The position numbers and the translations under genes were made by a program. A stretch of DNA of 64,000 nucleotides from Entamoeba invadens IP1 (Eukaryota > Evosea > Mastigamoebida > Endamoebidae), in NCBI RefSeq assembly GCF_000330505.1, contig NW_004440113.1, positions 767,636 to 831,635 of the forward strand. Direction: 5' to 3'. Under the pieces are notes generated by a model. That model saw only the letters and a list, made by a program, of their open reading frames with translations, was not told the DNA's origin and did no database searches. This document shows, piece after piece, positions 19,592 through 29,179 of this stretch. Numbering within the stretch: position 1 is the first letter of the stretch; the number at the start of each line of letters is the position of its first letter.

Positions 19592-20516
19592 TTTTTTTGT
19601 TATTCGCCAAATGTTTTTCTTTCTCCATGTCTTTCAAATCTTTCTAAAAGAAAAACATTTTTATTCGACGATTGGAGTGAAGTTTGCGCCAAAAAATGTT
19701 TTTTTCGGGCTTGCCGAACATTCCCGTTTTCGCAAAAAAAAGCAGTCGGGATTTTTTTGAGAGCAACACAAATAAAATTTTTTTGTTGGAATTTGTATCT
19801 ATTTTTGAAAAACAAGCCTTCAAGCTTCAAATTGTTGGGTAATAACCCAAACCAGGTGAATTATCTATTTTTGGCGATGAAGCAAATATTTTAGTGTTTT
19901 TTGTCGTAAGGAAGCGGGAAGGTTGGGGAAATTACCCAGCATTGTATGGAATGTTCGTGGTACTTCTATGAACATGTTTTACACTCGTTTGAAAAAATCC
20001 GGTGTTTTGTACTATTTTTACAAACAGTTGAACTATATTATTTGGTTGTTTTGCTTATTGTTTTACTAATGTTTGGTAATGAACATAAATTCAAAACTCA
20101 CGCAATTTTAGTTCACGAACTGGTAATTTGAGACGGAAAATGGTGCTAAAGCCGGATATGTCTTCCAACTGAAGATAACCAAATAGTATAATAAAAAAAG
20201 TTAAACAAACTAGTAAATATTTTGTGACTAAGGTACAAGCGCTGTTTTGGGTAATCAAAAGCGAAATAAGCTGCGAAAAACACTTGAAAAAAAAAGTTTC
20301 AAAAAAAGAGTGCGTCGGGCTCTTTTAAAAGAGACACGTACAAAAACATTCATTTGATAGCAAAAATGACGATTTGACGACTGTCACAAGTAAAACCCAA
20401 AATATGCTGTGGTTTATCGGCATATATAGTACTGATGTATCATTTGGACGGGAATGCCGTGGTTAAGATGTTCTTTCAAAAACAACATTTTAAAACTTCT
20501 CTGGGCTTGTGCCCAA
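19592..20516. other. intergenic region of unusually mixed composition
   Basis: This spacer is less AT-rich than the others in the window and includes hairpin-capable motifs: TGGGTAATAACCCA near 19836, and GGCTCTTTTAAAAGAGAC near 20319. A 76-codon minus-strand frame (19600-19830) and a plus-strand one (19515-19760) show no family resemblance and no good starts. It could hold a non-coding RNA or a decayed element. I cannot show which. Confidence 0.35.
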
Positions 20517-20526
20517 CTATAAAAGG
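20517..20526 (+). promoter_or_regulatory. TATA-like core promoter
   Basis: CTATAAAAGG lies 31 bp before ATG 20548. It makes the upstream in-frame GTG at 20509 untenable as a start, because that codon would lie before the TATA box. The same box precedes TECR. Confidence 0.5.
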
Positions 20527-20547
20527 TTGAGTCCACTAACTCTATCC

Positions 20548-21633
20548 ATGGAACTCGACTTCACAACACCACAAGAAGAAATACTCCGCCGAAGAAAAAG
20601 AGTCTCACGCAATGAGGAGACCACTCTCGTTAATGCACTTGTCTTCCTCATAGTCAAGTTGGGTTTTAATGTTAAAATTAAGAAGACTAAGAAGACCGTC
20701 CACACGGTCAAAATGCTGATCATAGAAGAGATGGTCCATAGAGAATCTGGTAAAGCACTCAAGCAAGAAGATGTTGCTCGATACTCACAATTCCTTCTTA
20801 AAGAACTCGGACACCCACACATGGAGGAGGCTGGAATGACTCTGAAACAACTCAAAAGATCAAGAGAAGCCGAATTGAATAATGCTCTGATATACTTCTT
20901 GAAGAGGGTGGGATTTTCCTTTGAAGAGAAAAAAACAAAGAAGTCCAAATGCACAGAAAAGTTGGTCAGGTTGAACAGTTTGACTTATGGGGACATTGTT
21001 TTCAACAAGGAACTCTTGGCTCAAATTGGGGAATTCATCGAAGATGTTGTTCGACAAGAGATGAGTTCGGGCTATGTTGAAATCACAGAGATTTTATTGA
21101 AGAAGTATGACTCTATCAAGATCCCAAAAGTGTCTTTTAATGAAGTGTTGTCTATGAAACTTCCGGAACACCCAAAAAGCACACCCAAAAGTATTCCAAA
21201 AATCGAAAATATAAAACAAAAACCAACTAAACCAAAGAAAATCAAAAAAGAAGAACAAATCATCAAACAAGAACCAAAAGAACAAAACCCAGAGATTACT
21301 CAAGATCAAGTCACTTCAATTTGCAGCTTCGATCAACAACAACCACAACAACACTTCCAACCAGTCTGTTTGGACCAAAATTTTTATTACCAAATGGGGC
21401 AAAATACTCAACAAACTGAAGAACCAATCTACTACATCGGACCAAACCCTATGTTCCAGAATTGCGTACCTGTACAGTCTTATTCTTACGACTTCAATCA
21501 GGTCGAACTCTCCGTCGATTCGTTGGGTCAGACCGGAAGCATAGGATTCCAAGACGACTTGTCGTATAAACCATCTCTGGCCTGCAATTATATGGAAAGT
21601 GGTTTTGGTTTCACCCAGAATTATTATATCTAA
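20548..21633 (+). CDS. putative DNA-binding/activator protein with duplicated N-terminal domain
   Basis: The 361-residue product has three parts. Two related about 70-residue helical repeats come first: the first contains NALVFLIVKLGFNVKIKKTK, the second NALIYFLKRVGFSFEEKKTK. Both are followed by a charged helix and a second predicted helix. A basic/proline linker follows (KPTKPKKIKKEEQIIKQEPK), which could be a nuclear localisation signal. The last third is Gln/Tyr/Asn-rich (FDQQQPQQHFQPV) and resembles transactivation or prion-like domains. This suggests a transcriptional regulator, but the repeat does not match Myb, HMG, bZIP or homeodomain patterns and I recognise no named family. The ATG at 20548 is preferred because of the TATA-like box just upstream. 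Confidence 0.7.
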   Translation: MELDFTTPQEEILRRRKRVSRNEETTLVNALVFLIVKLGFNVKIKKTKKTVHTVKMLIIEEMVHRESGKALKQEDVARYSQFLLKELGHPHMEEAGMTLKQLKRSREAELNNALIYFLKRVGFSFEEKKTKKSKCTEKLVRLNSLTYGDIVFNKELLAQIGEFIEDVVRQEMSSGYVEITEILLKKYDSIKIPKVSFNEVLSMKLPEHPKSTPKSIPKIENIKQKPTKPKKIKKEEQIIKQEPKEQNPEITQDQVTSICSFDQQQPQQHFQPVCLDQNFYYQMGQNTQQTEEPIYYIGPNPMFQNCVPVQSYSYDFNQVELSVDSLGQTGSIGFQDDLSYKPSLACNYMESGFGFTQNYYI

Positions 21634-22557
21634 TTTCTGTAATTATGTTATTCTTGTCTTTTGTTTTTAATTAGTCAAGATATAATGTAACATGATAATA
21701 AAATAGAAACGTCAACGATCGCATCGAAATCAATTGAGTTAAACTGAATTAAACTTAATATTTTTAGTTTATAAAAGAAATCTATAATGATGATTTCTTT
21801 ATAATAAAAACACTTCTTTTGTCAATTTGTAAAATTGCATTGCATTTTTTTTGAATGTTATTAAAAACAAACGTTTTATAATTTTTAGTTCATTCAACAG
21901 TCAAAAATTTATAACTCTTGTTATTGAATTTACTTGTCTTTTTTCATCATTTAGTGCCCTTTTGAAACAATAAGTACACTCACGACGTGCTTTTTGTTTT
22001 AACAGCAAAACACGAACACCATTATTGCAGTATTGTTGTTGTGATATTGAAGCATGTGCTCAGAGTAAATAAAAAATACAAAATCGATCATATTACTCAG
22101 TTATATAATAAAAATGATAATCTTTCAACGAGAAAACCAAATTAGTTTAAATGAAAACGACAATCAATGACCATTGAAATATAAAAATGGTTAAAAACAA
22201 AAAAATAAATGAACACAAATAAAGTCAGAAAAATAAGATATATCGAGGACAGACTAATATCACAAATAAATGCTTTCTTAGCTCACCCTCCATTCTTGGG
22301 CCTTTTACTAGTTGAAAGGTACATAAGTTCCATCAACAACGATATAAGGCTCGAAATTTTCAAATTCCGTTTTCTTTAAATAGTGTTAGGGTTATTAAAA
22401 AAAGTAGTTAAATATATTATACCGATTAGTAAGTATATCAAATAACACTACAAACCAAAAAACAACCATTTGCCTTTTTCAAATAGAAAAACACAATCGA
22501 AAAAACAAAAATTGAAACCCTGAAATACCCTAACTGTGATTGCACAAGGGACAAGAC
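21634..22557. other. AT-rich spacer upstream of eL27
   Basis: No gene is supported. One moderately GC-rich patch near 22270-22350 (CTCACCCTCCATTCTTGGGC) may be a promoter-proximal element of the ribosomal protein gene. Confidence 0.4.
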
Positions 22558-22977
22558 ATGAGTAAGATCCTTGCACCAGGCCGTGTTGTCATTCTCCTTT
22601 CAGGCAGATATGCCGGAAAGAAAGCCGTCATTTCGACAGTGAACCTCCAAAAGTCGAAAGACCGTGATTATGGTTTCGTGACCGTTGTCGGCGTTGAGCG
22701 CGCCCCATTGAAAATCACCCGTGCTATGAGTGATACCGTTCAGCGTTTAAGAACTTCCGTTAAAGCTTTCTGCAAAGTTGTTAACGTCAACCACGTGATG
22801 CCAACCAAGTACACCGTTAACCTTGACCAACTCTCGTTAATCAAAGACGTCAAAATAAACACCTTCGAAGCTGGAAAGCCATACCCAATCGCCACCAAAA
22901 AGGCTCTTAGTTCCCAATTCGCTGAGGTCTACAGAAATGGTAAGGAAAGCTGGCTGTTCACTAAATTGAGATTCTAA
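22558..22977 (+). CDS. RPL27: 60S ribosomal protein eL27
   Basis: Large-subunit protein of 139 residues. It opens with MSKILAPGRVVILLSGRYAG, the N-terminal KOW-type RNA-binding motif, followed by KKAVIS. Next comes YGFVTVVGVERAPLKITRAM, then the conserved NVNHVMPTKYTV and the C-terminal FAEVYRNGKESWLFTKLRF, all typical of eL27. Length and ends are normal. The start is the ATG after ACAAGGGACAAGAC; the open frame extends 18 bases further upstream without another ATG. Codon use is strongly biased towards C-ending codons, as expected for a highly expressed gene in this genome. Confidence 0.95.
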   Translation: MSKILAPGRVVILLSGRYAGKKAVISTVNLQKSKDRDYGFVTVVGVERAPLKITRAMSDTVQRLRTSVKAFCKVVNVNHVMPTKYTVNLDQLSLIKDVKINTFEAGKPYPIATKKALSSQFAEVYRNGKESWLFTKLRF

Positions 22978-23205
22978 TCGTCGCCAATCCACTCAATTTT
23001 ATTGAATACCCTTTGTCTTTTTTTACTATTTAATTATAGCTCTTTTACTATATGTTATAATTCGTTTGAAAGTCTATTATCTGAGTCTTGTCGGCTGAAT
23101 AGTTCAATTTTTATAATATATTTATAGTTTTATAACACCAAAGATGTTAACAATAAAAAAATATAGTAAAAAGCTATAAAAAGAACTAAATGTTATAACA
23201 AAGAG

Positions 23206-23683
23206 TTAGTCGAGGTTGGCGGCGTATTTATTGATGATGTTTCCAAAAGGTGGGACAGCAAGGAAAACCTCTGAATGTGCTCGGATAACCGCCATAAGGA
23301 TGAGGGCGATTTTGAAGATAATGTAAAGAAGGACATAGACCATCATAACAACCTCCCCAAAGCCACCGAAGGCAATGCAAGCCATATAAAATGGGAGAGC
23401 GATGATGAACAGAATAAAGAACCAAATAATGCTCTGCATCGCAACTGCTCTACAATACACATTTGTCTTTTCAACAAAGAAAAAAATAGCGGAACTCAAC
23501 ACGAAGAACGATGACAAAAACGCCTTCTCGTCAGACCCACCTTTATCGCTTTTATCAATACTACGTCTCCAACAAATTGAATGCGGCAAAACAAACCTCT
23601 AACATCACCGGGATGTGTGTTGAAGTAACTCCGACACCCGGGTTAAATTGTTGTTGTTGTGGGGGTTCAGAAGATCCGTCCAT
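23206..23683 (-). CDS. small polytopic membrane protein, DUF4870/UPF0132-like, two exons
   Basis: Exon 1 (23683-23597) encodes a hydrophilic Gln/Pro-rich start (MDGSSEPPQQQQFNPGVG). It ends at a canonical GTTTGT donor. The acceptor that keeps phase lies at about 23527 (…GACGAG, 70-nt intron) or 23524. Exon 2 encodes four hydrophobic segments, including SSFFVLSSAIFFF, IIWFFILFIIALPFYMACIA and VLLYIIFKIALILMAVIRA, and ends PFGNIINKYAANLD. The order (short hydrophilic start, CRAVAMQSI between membrane segments, a final HSEVFLAVPPFGNI) resembles the DUF4870/UPF0132 family. The molecular function of that family is unknown. About 135 residues in all. The acceptor choice is uncertain by one codon. 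Confidence 0.65.
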
Positions 23684-24082
23684 ATTTGCTTTTCGAGTTT
23701 TCTTTTTCGAATTTTCTTTATTTATTGAATTTTTTAAAGTTCGTTGCTCAAAACTATTTTAAAGTAATCCGTCAATCTATTTATTATCTTTGTTATATAT
23801 TTAATTTATATATAAAATTATATAAAAAACACCTTTTTCTGAAAGATAGTATTTTTTCATCATCAAATAGTTCGTAATTATCGGTAAAGCATATATTGAT
23901 AAAAATGAGAGTTGAGTATTTTCTTTCCGATATACTTCTGTTACTGAATACAATTAACGAGTTGTTTTTAATTCAAACAAGAACTTAAACCCAAAGAAAA
24001 CCTTTTGGTAGAAAAATAAAAATTGCTCGTTAATTATTACCACCAATTATTGAAGCAAAAGACAATAATAAAGGCAAGTCAA
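23684..24082. other. spacer, nothing recognised
   Basis: This is the AT-rich region between the membrane-protein start and the Maelstrom-gene 3' end. No conserved frame or RNA gene is visible. Confidence 0.5.
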
Positions 24083-24838
24083 TCAGTAATAAGGAGGTAC
24101 AACCTGTTGTTTTACCGGTTGTGGTGGTTGAAATAATTGGTCGAGTGTTTGTTTTACGTTTTTGTAAAAGTAGTAGAGTGCAACAGTGAAATACTCTGTG
24201 TTTGTCTTTGAACATGAAATAGACTTTTTCATGTGGGTTTGATGGAAGGAACACATACAACTTTTGTCACAGTCTCCAAACATAGGCTTGTAGAAATTAA
24301 ATATCTCGATCGAGTTGATCTCGTGTTGCACCAATTTATTTATCGCGTTAATGAAGTCGTCGATTGCGTAAATTGTTTTAAAAACACCCCGTTTTTGGTC
24401 TTGCACTTTGGCGAGAGTCGCGATGCAGTCGATGCACTGTTCCGATGCTAAACGTGGTGTCGCCAAAATAATTGGTTGCATTCCTGATTGCCCAATTTGA
24501 ATTGCCTTCTCCCTCACAAACGCATTCATTTTCTTCCACAACGTTTCAAAGTCGGTTTGTGTCACCGGGTTATTTTCCGATGACACGCCATGTTCAAAGT
24601 CAGTGTAATGCAGCGCGTTGAGAAAGTATTGGAATGGAACTGGTCTGTTAATGATTTGATGAAAACCATCATATTGTTGACTTGACCCTAATAAAAACGG
24701 TTTAATTGCAACCTCAACAGGCATTGTGGCAACATCTGTTTTGTAACTGAATTGAAAATCGATGACGAAAAATGGTTGTCGCTCGATATTAGTCTTAAGC
24801 CCTTGTAATGTTTGTAAGAGTAATTCCTCTCTTGTCAT
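24083..24838 (-). CDS. Maelstrom (MAEL) domain protein
   Basis: The 251-residue product corresponds to a stand-alone Maelstrom domain, a DnaQ/RNase H-like fold best known from the animal piRNA factor Maelstrom. The first strand is FFVIDFQFSY with D27. E42 follows in MPVEVAIKPF, then the conserved RPVPFQYFLNALHYTDFEHG, where animal proteins have a similar H..HGI stretch. IILATPRLASEQC matches the second acidic-position strand, and FGDCDKSCMCSFHQTH plus SISCS supply the Cys/His/Cys cluster (C196, H199 or H202, C209). So it shows the E-C-H-C zinc-type residues and also keeps D27 near the ancestral exonuclease position. No HMG box is present. It ends in a Pro/Gln tail (PPQPVKQQVVPPYY). A role in small-RNA or RNA decay biology is inference only. 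Confidence 0.7.
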   Translation of the reverse strand: MTREELLLQTLQGLKTNIERQPFFVIDFQFSYKTDVATMPVEVAIKPFLLGSSQQYDGFHQIINRPVPFQYFLNALHYTDFEHGVSSENNPVTQTDFETLWKKMNAFVREKAIQIGQSGMQPIILATPRLASEQCIDCIATLAKVQDQKRGVFKTIYAIDDFINAINKLVQHEINSIEIFNFYKPMFGDCDKSCMCSFHQTHMKKSISCSKTNTEYFTVALYYFYKNVKQTLDQLFQPPQPVKQQVVPPYY

Positions 24839-25077
24839 TCTTATGTGGTTTTTATAGTTGTTTTGTAATACTTTTTAAAAAAAAAATAATACCATTAAAT
24901 ATAATTTATTTATAATAAATGAATTTAACACTTAAAATTTTGTATAGGAATGTGTTCTTTATTTTACTCAAAAAGAATTATATATAATATAATAATAATT
25001 ATATATTATTAAAAAATATTAAAAAAGTGTTAGTTATAAATTAAAAATGATGAATTGATTAACAAACTGAAAATGAG

Positions 25078-26055
25078 ATGATTGTGATTGCGTTCTTGAC
25101 TTTTCTTGTCAATGGAGTTGTCAAAATCTCAACGCCTGAGACATTTAAGGAATTAACTGAAGGAAAGAGTGTTGTCAAATTTTATGCGCCATGGTGCTCG
25201 CATTGTATTGCTCTCAAACCTGTCTTCGAGAAATTGTCTGATGAGTTTCAGGATGTTCAGTTCGTCGAGATCAACTGTCAACAACACGAAAAATTCTGCG
25301 TGAACAGAAACATCAACGGATTTCCAGAAATTCGAAGCTACGAGAATAACGTGGAAGTCTCAAAATACAGCGGACCTCTTGACGCAACGAACTTACGAAA
25401 ATATTTGAAAGGAGAAAAAGTCGGGAAAGCTGAAACGCGCGTGTTCCAGCTCAACGCTTCTAATTTTGAAAGTGTTGTTAATGACGAAACTAAAAATGTT
25501 GTGGTCAAGTTTTATGCGCCGTGGTGTGGAATATGCAAGGGAATGAAAGACAAATATGAGAAGTTAACAGAGATATACAGTAAAGAAACAGACTTGGTTA
25601 TTGCAGAAATGGACTGCACTGAGCAACAAAACGTGAAAATATGTAAAGGCAGATTCAACATTTCTGCATATCCTACTATAACGTTTTTCCCTAAAGATTT
25701 TAAGTATGGAAAAGACTTCACATACGAACACGAGATCACAACATATCTAAATAGAATGAACAGAGAGTTTTGGTACTTCAGAAATGAAAATGGAAAATTA
25801 CAGGAGAACGCGGGGCGGGACAAAAAGATGGACAAACTTGCTAATGAGTTTTTGAAATCGCACGAACAGCGACGAGCTGATATTGTTGCCGTTTTCACGA
25901 ATTCCAATAAAGGGCGAGTGTACAAAGACATAGCACAACACATCATTGCAAAGGGCAGTGACTGGATTGATGAACGCAAGAAGATTCTTGAGGAGATAAA
26001 GCACACTGACGATTTGGCCTTCATTGAGCTCAACATATTACAACAGTTCAAATAA
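25078..26055 (+). CDS. protein disulfide isomerase with two thioredoxin domains
   Basis: Secretory-pathway thiol oxidoreductase of 325 residues. A signal peptide covers about residues 1-14 (MIVIAFLTFLVNGV). The first thioredoxin domain has APWCSHC (C40/C43) and the second has APWCGIC (C150/C153). A C-terminal helical region from about residue 245 resembles the ERp29 C-domain found in Dictyostelium-type PDI. The product forms and isomerises disulfides of secreted Cys-rich proteins, such as the receptor kinases in this window. It ends ELNILQQFK, so it lacks a KDEL-type retrieval signal and may be retained by other means or secreted. A 2-codon upstream ORF (ATGAGATGA) overlaps the start codon. 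Confidence 0.9.
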   Translation: MIVIAFLTFLVNGVVKISTPETFKELTEGKSVVKFYAPWCSHCIALKPVFEKLSDEFQDVQFVEINCQQHEKFCVNRNINGFPEIRSYENNVEVSKYSGPLDATNLRKYLKGEKVGKAETRVFQLNASNFESVVNDETKNVVVKFYAPWCGICKGMKDKYEKLTEIYSKETDLVIAEMDCTEQQNVKICKGRFNISAYPTITFFPKDFKYGKDFTYEHEITTYLNRMNREFWYFRNENGKLQENAGRDKKMDKLANEFLKSHEQRRADIVAVFTNSNKGRVYKDIAQHIIAKGSDWIDERKKILEEIKHTDDLAFIELNILQQFK

Positions 26056-26174
26056 AAAACGTCATTTCTTTTTATTAGTACTGAAGTTATAATAAACTAA
26101 CAATTAAATTTATTTATTTTGATGAAAGCCCTGTTGCTTTATTTTTAATTTGTTGTAAAAACTCGAAAAATTAA

Positions 26175-27039
26175 ATGGATTTCATCTTGAAGAACGAGAG
26201 CTTCTTAACACTCTCCACAGAAATCCGTGACTGGGTTTTGATCCCATTGTTTGTGGTCACCGTCTGTTCAAACTACATCCGACAATATTTGATGGTATTA
26301 ATTGGGGGTGGAGACGCTCCAACCCCACGTTCACAACAAGGTTTGTTGACATAAAAAGTCATTACACCATTCACAGAAAGAAAACTCTTTGATCCAACGT
26401 GTTCAGATATTCATTGATCGTAGTTACTTGTTGTTCAACTCGAGTTTCAAGCGCCTTCGCGACAAATATACAAACCCTGACAATGGCCTCTTAATTGTGA
26501 CGAAGGCCCCGACTGAAGATGGGATTCCAAACATGCCACAAGCTGATCCGTCAAGTTTAATGGGTGGGATGAAAGGGAATTTGGTCAATATGGTGATTCA
26601 AATTGTGTTGATGACATGGATCACAAGCATGTTTGATGGGTTCATCGTCTTGAAAGTCCCATTTCCATTGAGTTATCGATTCAAGTTAATTACACAACAA
26701 GGTATGGGGTTCCTCGACATCGATGTTTCTTATGTTTCTTCGATCAGTTGGTACATTTTGGTCTTCGCGGGCGGAAGATACATCATGAAATTGTTTGACT
26801 CTGATAACGACATGGATATGAGTGGGATGACTGGAATGCCTACTGGTCAAAAGGCGCCGTCACTTAACATGAGTGGTGTTGTCGGACAGTTCAATGATTT
26901 GGCCAAACAGGTTGCTCTTGTTGATCCCAATGAAGATAATTACATCGAAAACATATACGATAAGGTAGCCGAAGATTTGAACATCAAAATCAATAAGAAA
27001 AAGAATGAACTCGGCCCCGTGAAGGCGAAGAAAGACTAA
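26175..27039 (+). CDS. EMC3: ER membrane protein complex subunit 3 (EMC3/TMEM111), two exons
   Basis: Core insertase subunit of the ER membrane protein complex and an Oxa1/YidC-superfamily member that inserts tail-anchored and multipass proteins. Exon 1 (26175-26340) encodes IRDWVLIPLFVVTVCSNYIR, the first TM, matching IRLWVVLPIVIITF of animal EMC3. Exon 2 (26381-27039) encodes GGMKGNLVNMVIQIVLMTWI, then KVPFPLSYRFKLITQQGM and DVSYVSSISWYILV, matching conserved EMC3 segments such as MMKGN and KVPFPLTLRFKPMLQQG. The 40-nt intron 26341-26380 starts GTTTGT and ends CAGAAAG; that acceptor, not the CAG four bases earlier, keeps the phase. The product is about 274 residues with a Lys-rich end. Confidence 0.88.
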
Positions 27040-27346
27040 CTTTTTAAAATAAGAAGTATGGGTGTTTATTGTTTCATTTTCAATATACTGATTCCTTTTT
27101 ACAATAGGTAGAGAGATGCAACATATTCAATATATAGTAAACACTACTTCACAATTTCGAATACCCTTTAACTGGTTTTGAATAGTTTTCAAGCTGTATA
27201 ATAGTAAAAAACCCACACTAATTTAAAAAAAAGAACTTGAAAGTGAATTGAAATGGTTTGTATCAAATCTACTAACTATATTACACATATAATAAGTAAA
27301 TTTTGTTGACTACATTAACTTGAAGGGAAACGAAATTACAAAAAAG

Positions 27347-27993
27347 ATGGATAAACAGGATGTGGAGAAATTAAATAAATTGTTCGAGGAAAAGGGCGAG
27401 CTGATGAGTAGAGTCGAAGGTGTAGAGGGGGTTAAAAGAATATGGAACCCCGAAAAGGGAAATTTGGAACTTAATTTGGAAAAATATATGGTCTACGACT
27501 TTTTGTATAGTTATTGCTTCCCTTTCTTGGTCTACAAACAACGTATTTTGACGAATCAAGTTTGTATTATTTTGTCATATTTGTTAGTGAATGAAAGACA
27601 TTCATTGAAAGACGCTGTTAAATAAAAGTTTAGCTTTGATTAACACAACCATCGAAACAACACAACAAAATTTTCCCGTTGTTATCCAACAGTTTCAAAA
27701 GTATCACGACGATGTCCCAAATGGTTTGTTTATGATGGAATCGGTGTATTTTTATATGTGTATATGCATACAACTTATTATTAGCAATCAGAGGTATGAC
27801 TTATATGTTTAGTACTTTTGCACAAAGAGTCAGAAAACTCCAAGAAAGTGTCGAACAGTTAAGTCAGTTCAATGACAAAATGGTGGCTTATGTCGACAAC
27901 GAAATCAAAAAGGAAAATTTGATTTTTCAACTTCGTGGGTATCCATTAGACGTGACTAACGATGTGATATCTTCTGACCCAGCCTTCTTTTAA
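27347..27993 (+). CDS. three-exon coiled-coil protein, unknown
   Basis: Exons 27347-27559, 27612-27723 and 27785-27993 join through two phase-consistent introns, both GTTTGT...AG (52 and 61 nt), to give about 177 residues. Unspliced, each exon runs into a stop. The sequence is helical and charged: an N-terminal heptad region (VEKLNKLFEEKGELMSRVEG), a hydrophobic middle (YSYCFPFLVYKQRILTN), and a second coil (RVRKLQESVEQLSQFND). A coiled-coil adaptor of a trafficking or cytoskeletal complex would fit, but I recognise no family. There is no signal peptide. The stop lies 48 bp before the left edge of the inverted-repeat element at 28042. Confidence 0.65.
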
Positions 27994-28041
27994 TTGTTAT
28001 TTCATCCACAAATTTTATTAATTTCAGAACTTATTTTAATA

Positions 28042-28291
28042 TACCTTTGGGAGTCAATTTTTACAGCCCGAAATAGAACAAAATTTAAAAAAAATATAAT
28101 TAGCGCAGTTCCGATTAGGACATGTTTCCCGATTTTGGTTTTAAGTTTTATGTAATTTTTGTTTGTTGAATAACAAAAAGAACGCTCTAGAGCTGCCACG
28201 TCATAACATTTTAAGGATAAATTGCGAGTGAAAAAAAACAGACCAATCAGATTCAATCTGATCTATAGATAGTAACTATTATCAAAATTAT
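28042..28291 (+). repeat. left 250-bp arm of the inverted-repeat element
   Basis: Inverted copy of 28871-29120. It contains CGCTCTAGAGCTGCCACGTC and a small palindrome, AGATTCAATCT, near its inner end. Identity ends where the left arm reads TTAAATCTG and the right arm (complement) reads AAAATTAAA. Confidence 0.9.
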
Positions 28292-28870
28292 TAAATCTGT
28301 CTTTGAAACCATTAAAACAATAAGTTTTTTTATAATTTTTTTATTAAAAATTGTTGTATTTATTATTATTTATTATAATTTAAGTTATTATTCCATAAAT
28401 TTTTATAGTGATCTAACAACATAATAGATTAGATGCTTTAAAACAATAGATAACTTGAACAAATAGGTATAAAATCATGTTAAAAACAAAATGACAGTGC
28501 AATAACACTCGTATTAATATAATAAAAACATTATAAATAATTGATACTTTTTATATCATTAACATAAGTTATTAAATTATCATCACATATATTTAAACGA
28601 TATCAATTATGTTATGACTGTTTTTAAGTATATCATCACACACAAATTACAATTTGATCAATGCCATTAAAGATAAAAACAATCTATTTCAAAACCTATA
28701 ATAATAACACAAATTAAATATCATATTTGAATAAAATGATTATCAACACGATCAATTCTTATATTAAAAACGACTTTCACATTATAACTATAAAACACGT
28801 TTCCAATAGATTGATAAATTTAATTTAAAAAAACAACTTGTTAAACAAATAATAAAATATATTTAATTTT

Positions 28871-29120
28871 ATAATTTTGATAATAGTTACTATCTATAGA
28901 TCAGATTGAATCTGATTGGTCTGTTTTTTTTCACTCGCAATTTATCCTTAAAATGTTATGACGTGGCAGCTCTAGAGCGTTCTTTTTGTTATTCAACAAA
29001 CAAAAATTACATAAAACTTAAAACCAAAATCGGGAAACATGTCCTAATCGGAACTGCGCTAATTATATTTTTTTTAAATTTTGTTCTATTTCGGGCTGTA
29101 AAAATTGACTCCCAAAGGTA
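28871..29120 (-). repeat. right 250-bp arm of the inverted-repeat element
   Basis: Exact inverted copy of 28042-28291. An open frame of about 72 codons appears in both arms only because they are copies of each other. Confidence 0.9.
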
Positions 29121-29179
29121 TACCATTTGAATGAAATACTATTAAAAATAAACCAATTAAAAGGCAACAAATAAATTCA

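Larger units (their letters stand above)
28042..29120. mobile_element. 1079-bp non-autonomous element with 250-bp perfect terminal inverted repeats
   Basis: The outer 250 bp on each side are inverted copies with no mismatch that I can find. The ends begin TACCTTTGGGAGTCAATTTT and are bounded by TA (28040-28041 and 29121-29122), so the target duplication is TA, or TATA if the first two bases are counted with it. The 579-bp centre (28292-28870) is AT-rich and non-coding. This looks like a recently moved DNA transposon derivative (a foldback/MITE relative of a TA-inserting family). It separates the coiled-coil gene from the apyrase gene. Confidence 0.85.

Noticed and set aside
28002..28256. 72-codon frame (MNLIGLFFF...) present in both 28002-28256 and 28906-29130
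   Set aside because: The two copies are the inverted arms of one element, so the frame is repeated by the arms, not conserved by selection; it has no family match and its start lies inside the repeat.
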